From: Tetranychus cinnabarinus
Lineage: Eukaryota > Arthropoda > Arachnida > Trombidiformes > Tetranychidae
Reading direction: 5' to 3'
Assembly (NCBI GenBank): GCA_022266195.1
Contig: WHVY01000003.1
Coordinates: 6,820,001 to 6,884,000, forward strand
Length of the DNA stretch: 64,000 bases
This document shows, piece after piece, positions 59,271-64,000 of this stretch (positions are counted from its first letter, which is position 1; the number at the start of each line of letters is the position of its first letter). The position numbers and the translations under genes were made by a program. Below the pieces are notes generated by a model that was given only the letters and a program-made list of their open reading frames with translations, did no database searches and was not told the DNA's origin.

Positions 59271-60079
59271 TTGAAAATGGCCTCCGGACTTTTTGCGTTT
59301 CAACAATAATAGATCATTAGTCTATTTTCAATCCCCATATATACTATGGGTGTGGCTCTGATTATTTTAATCCTTTGATAACAACTTGGATTAGTGGTCA
59401 AGAATTTTCATTACCTCGGGCCAACCGTGACACTGTGTAGATGAAAGACTTAAAAACCTGACCAAATATGAAACCTTTGAGTCACACAGAGGTACGCGTG
59501 TTAAAAGAGTCTCATCACTTCCATCACAATCAAACTTCCAATACTGGAAAGCTAACAAACTGACTTGTGAACTTTATGAGAGCTCAGGGTTTTCACCTGT
59601 CAAAACTAGATTTTTAAACTAATCTTTTATTTACATTGGTTGATTGAACAGTGGAATAGCATTGATTATTGTTTATAAGATTCTTAATATTTTATCTTTT
59701 TCTTCAGATTAGTGATCTAGAGGTTTCAATACCTGGTGTCACTAGGGAGTAGATGCGAAATAAACGGTTTATCCTTCGGTGGCAACTTGGATTAGTGGTC
59801 GAGAGTTTTCATTACCTCGGGCTAACGGTGACACAGCAAAGATAAAAGACTTAAGAAACTGATCAAGTTTAAAAGCTTTCTGACGCACATCATTTAATCA
59901 AACTTGGAAAATTGAACTTCATGAGAGACGAGCATTTATGCCAGTCAATTCGATTGCAAAATAATCTAATATTTAAATTGGTTAATTTAACGTTGGAATA
60001 GCATTGTATATTAGGTTAACATACAAAAATACTTTAAAAGGGCAAAAAAGTCAAACAAATGCACAGTAATTTTCATTTC
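59271..60079 (+). repeat. Orphan V-block promoter relics without a gene
   Basis: Two partial V-block copies: distal elements at about 59390-59600 and 59790-59960 (taacggt intact at 59823-59829), and a proximal element at about 59700-59775 (agattagtgatctagaggtt, aataaacggttta). No TATA-ATG-MSS coding region follows; the sequence runs into MED23 3' flank. It suggests loss of one or more SNAG-less copies here. Confidence 0.65.
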
Positions 60080-60224
60080 TTGAGTCGATTTTGAGAGGTT
60101 ACTATTACATTTATTTTTTATGAATTTTCAATTCAGAAAGAAGATAGAATACAAAATGATACATAATTTTATAATTACATGTTTCGGAAAATTAGTATTA
60201 GTGTTTTTATGATTGTTATAATGA
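60080..60224 (-). other. 3' flank/UTR of MED23
   Basis: Sequence between the stop codon at 60225 and about 60080 is duplicated next to P2 (35780-35875), confirming that it travelled with MED23. About 20 bp around 60222-60241, covering the stop, are missing from the P2 copy. The C-terminal residues and stop therefore differ between the two. Confidence 0.55.
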
Positions 60225-63200
60225 TCAAGTTGTCGTTTCTATATTGAGATGGGTAATAAAACGAAGTCGCTTTTGCAAAGCAGGCCTTAGATTACGAATT
60301 TTTCCTTCAACATCATTTTTGATAGAGTCACCAGTTATATGGTATTTCATATGGTATAAAAGGTCAGTTATTGTATCCATAAAACGTAACTCAGTGCAAT
60401 TTTTATCAATAACCTCGAGAAAAGAGTACAACTCGATAGTAACTTCCATGGCTCTACGTGTTCGCTCAGCATAAAGTCTTTGGAGGAAAGGACAAACAAT
60501 ATGGACAATGAAAAGAAATTGTTCTTCGGTCTTAATGATTGGTTTAACTCGTTCACGAAGAAACTGAGGAATGGGTGTGATTTGTCCAATTGATGCGTGA
60601 TGGAAAAATGAATGGATTAAAGCAATTAAATAGCTTGGTTGCATTTCTGACATTGATTTATGGCTATCAGAAAAGTTCATCATTTGAAATGGTTCAGGGT
60701 GAGGTGAATAAGTTAAAAGAGGACTTTCCATCATACTTATGATCCGATCATTGATAACAGACCAGTATGCTTCTGGTAAAGCTGTTAATACAACACCAAT
60801 AGCATTGTTCCAGAACTCGATAGTATTTCTTGGAATGTACTTGTGTCCAACAACAACAAGATCAATCAAATTATTGGCAACGACATTGGCAGCCACCGGT
60901 AATGCCATAAGTTCAATGCATGTAATATGAAGAGCATGAACACCAGCATTGGCAAATTCATTGAAACGCCAATCAACATGTGGAAAAGGAGATTTACCTT
61001 GAAAAGTATCAACCACTCTACCAATCAGTTTAAAATAATAGTCTAACTCAGGATTCCAGGCTAAATCTTCAACAGGACGCTTCATGTAATTCAAGTATGC
61101 ATCAGTAACAGCCCAGTTCGCTGGTTTAATGTCTTTAAAAGCACCAATTATGATTGAAACAAGTTTACGTCGAAGTGCAGGTCTTTCTCGCATTTTATGC
61201 TCATAATAGTGTAATGTTTCATACAAATAGGTTAATGGACGATCATGAAATTTATAGAGGCAACCATATTTTTCTAGCAATGAGTCAATCAATGGACTTG
61301 GTGATCCTGGTGGCAGTTCAAGATAGCGATGAATGATCAAGTCAAGAACAGGTATAAAACGAAGACAAATATTGCTAAAATAAGTTGGTAGATATGAATG
61401 TTGCATATTTTGACCACTAATATCTGCAAGTCCTTCGAAATAAAATTTTTCTGGATATTTCTGTAAAAAAGTAATTGAAAGACAAAAAATTATTGATATG
61501 CGAATGAGAAATTTCAAGATGAATATCTTCTTTTAACAAAAAAGGTTACAACTAAAAAAATCAGTTCAGAAATATTTAAATGCATGTGTAGCAAATCACA
61601 TTTACGTATGTCAAGGAATTTCCCAATTGAAATACCTTAATTTATAGACAACGCACTGAGATTTGCTTAAAAGAAAATATTGAAATACACTAGAAGATTA
61701 ATAAAAAACGATATCTTACTCTGTGTAAAGCGTGATGCTTTTCGTGCCAATTCGATTGCTTCCAGTGTTCCGGAGACATTTCTCTGACAAAATCAGCAAC
61801 TCGATTGGAAAAATCAGTCGTTTTGAGCAATAACATTTGAATGATAAACAAAGAGACTTGAGCTTCATTACCTTCGTAAGCTCTCAGAGTCTGTGAGAAA
61901 ATCAAGTTAAGTAAAAACAAATTATGATATATTGAAACGCTAAATGGTAAAAATTAAAATTTCAAAATAAAATAATTACCAGACATAAAAGTAATCTGTC
62001 CAAAGTTATGACATGACTTTTCCAAATTAAATCATTCAATTTATCAATATATTTAGTAACATTTTGGGTCCCACAGAGATTTGTAAATTCATTAACGAGA
62101 TAGTCCACCAAGATTCTTAAATGAGAAGATAAAGCTTTGGCTCCAATTCTGTCCAAAATTTTGTATGCTATTGGGTTGATTCGATCATTCTCAAGAATCA
62201 TTTTCCATAAAAGACACAGAAATAACGGAGGAGTTCCTTGAATTGAAAAATGGGCGATTATATCGTTTTCATTGCTCATTGTTATCCACTTTCGGTATTC
62301 TTCTTCGACTGATTGTTTCAATTGTGCTTTGTTTTCCGTAACTGTATTAAAGTTTTGATAATACTCGGTAATTGCTGGTGGAAAACACTTGAGCGTACAA
62401 CTTGACCATGCTAACGGAGTGCTATTCATGATGTTGGACAATAACTCTTTGCACCATTCGATCAAAGTATCACAACCAGTTACATGAATGGCTCTTGCTA
62501 ATGTTAGAATCAACACTTTATTCAATTCCTCTGAGTCATGAGAGATCCTTATTTTTGGTTCATTTTGATATCGGTTGAGTTGAGTGATGAGCAATACTTG
62601 TTCTGAAGTGAATCCTGTGATTAGTTTTAAAGCTGTACTTTCCATACATGAATGCAGTTGAATTTGATTACTATGAGGTGAATTAGCTAAATAATGGAGT
62701 TGGTTCAAGAATTGAACTCGATAAGGAGCAGGTATGTGGTGTAAACGATGGATGAACATTTCGAAGAGAATATTAAGAGTTCCCCAAGATTGCGTTCTGA
62801 TGGCATTAGGTATCACTTGTTGAATGAAATTTTTAATTCCAAGTGTTTCAAGTTCAATGTAAATTAATAAACGGCTGTAGGTTTCAGCTAAAGCAGGTGA
62901 TATTATAGTTCCATCTTTCGAGGATGATTTGTTGATTTGAGCAACAATATTCGAAATCAAACTCATTTTAGTGTGCAATGTAACAGAATCTAACAAACTA
63001 ACAGATAGAGGTATTATAGCCCCGTTAGTACTACCTCCAGTTGATCCACTTCGACTATTGCACTTAATAGTGTCACATAAAATCGTTAAAATTCGATTGT
63101 AATAATCACTATTGGTAGAATAAGCATTACAAATAAGAGGAATTTTAGAATCAACCGTTAAACTGGCGGGTAGATCACTGCTCATAAAAGTTTGGTGAAG

Positions 63201-63983
63201 AAATTCAACATGAAGCCTGAGACAATTTGGAATCGGTCTTATCATCTTTTGAGGTTCATTTTCTGCTTTCTTTAACAAATGAATCCAAATGGAACTGATC
63301 GCGAAAGTATGAGTGCAGATAGGTTTAGTTATATCGGGAACAGGAAGAGGATCCTTTTCGGGGTAGAGTAGATCATGAAGTTTGAAGAAGGGTAAGAAAT
63401 CTGTTAGAGGAGTCTTCTGAATGGAACCAGAAATATATTGAAGAAGCATCCACATTAGATGATCTCGGCCTTTTTTTGAATTTCGAGCAGCCAATGATTC
63501 ATGAAGGCTTCTCACAAGCTGTGGAAAACTTATATGGTTTAATATAATGAAAGTTATCAAATGGCCAGATAGTATTTGCCAAAGGCACTGAGTTTGACTA
63601 TAGTCAGTGTCCTCTTGATTGTTCGTTTCATTTTCAGACTTTTCCATTGCCAATACAATCAATGCAACCAATTGTTCTTCAAGAATAGGACAGCGGGATT
63701 TAGCTTTATTGGTCAGACTCAACATAAAGTAAATCATTTCACGAGAATAAGGCTGTTCCAAGACATATCGCAACAAGCCTATCTGAGGTCTTGTAAGCTC
63801 GTTGTTATAAGGTAAAAGGCCTTTGAGGTCGAATGCGGCTGTGGCTGCATTCAATTGCCAAGATTGGTTTAAGGTTGAGGAATATCCAACAATTGGTAAA
63901 AGCTTGGAACGATTAATGATTGAAACCATCTGAGCAACAGGACGGAAGCTTTCCACAAAAGCCGAAAATAAATCAGCGAATTT
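60225..63983 (-). CDS. MED23: MED23, Mediator complex subunit 23 (partial, 5' exons outside window)
   Basis: Minus-strand exons 63983-61980, 61890-61720 and 61460-60225 are joined by phase-0 GT-AG introns and give 1136 codons without a break. This is the C-terminal part of a family about 1370 residues long in animals. Segments that identify MED23 include LLRYVLEQPYSREM, GRDHLMWMLLQYISGSIQKT, LLYPEKDPLPVPDI, CNAYSTNSDYYN, EEEYRKWITMSNENDIIAHF, PPLFLCLLWKM, YEGNEAQVSLFIIQ and VDWRFNEFANAGVHALH. MED23 is a tail-module subunit of Mediator linking activators such as ETS factors to RNA polymerase II in the nucleus. A splice acceptor (ttttcag) precedes the exon at 63983, so upstream exons follow outside the window; homologous ones appear in pseudogene P3. 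It is the only uninterrupted MED23 here and is probably the functional gene. Confidence 0.93.
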
Positions 63984-64000
63984 CTGAAAATATGAATAAA

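Noticed and set aside
63576..63815. Plus-strand frame opposite MED23 (also 40633-40872, 60739-60930, 44746-44937)
   Set aside because: Antisense shadow of MED23 coding sequence, repeated because MED23 itself is duplicated.

Overview
This is a eukaryotic, AT-rich window with short GT-AG introns. Two metazoan gene families can be recognised by eye. One is Ovo/Shavenbaby (OVO-like C2H2 zinc-finger transcription factor). The other is MED23 (Mediator complex subunit 23, Sur2/CRSP130). Compact introns of about 70-160 bp and Ovo proteins opening with an MPK-V-FLI-K/R motif fit an arthropod, possibly a mite; the species cannot be fixed from the sequence alone.

Layout. Positions 1 to about 23.3 kb hold no gene I can support. 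This stretch is AT-rich, carries several GAT/ATC, GA and CT microsatellites and is crowded with short AAAGGTNA-like words on both strands. It ends at the first ovo gene and may be its long upstream regulatory region. From 23.4 to 59 kb lies an array of plus-strand ovo-derived genes, called A to K here. A, B, C, D, E, G, J and K are intact three-exon genes with identical intron phases and all four Ovo fingers. F and H are single-exon derivatives that keep only tandem copies of the fourth finger. I is a truncated, decayed member. The spaces between copies are packed with broken MED23 copies, mostly on the minus strand but with older relics on the plus strand. From 63,983 down to 60,225 on the minus strand lies an apparently intact MED23, whose 5' exons are beyond the window. 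Its 3' end faces the 3' end of ovo copy K.

Interpretation. The simplest model is an ancestral convergent pair, ovo facing MED23, that was amplified as a unit. The ovo copies were kept and diversified, while all but one MED23 copy decayed. Two ovo classes emerged. A, B, C, E, G and K keep an N-terminal SNAG-like motif and a WRPVTPPPSPED block. D, F, H, I and J have replaced it with an MSS... start and a new TATA-type promoter. B carries features of both. Ovo/OVOL-type core sites (ACCGTTA) lie upstream of members of both classes, so auto- or cross-regulation is plausible. The locus looks like a lineage-specific ovo cluster that has produced new proteins, including ones built only from Ovo finger-4 modules.
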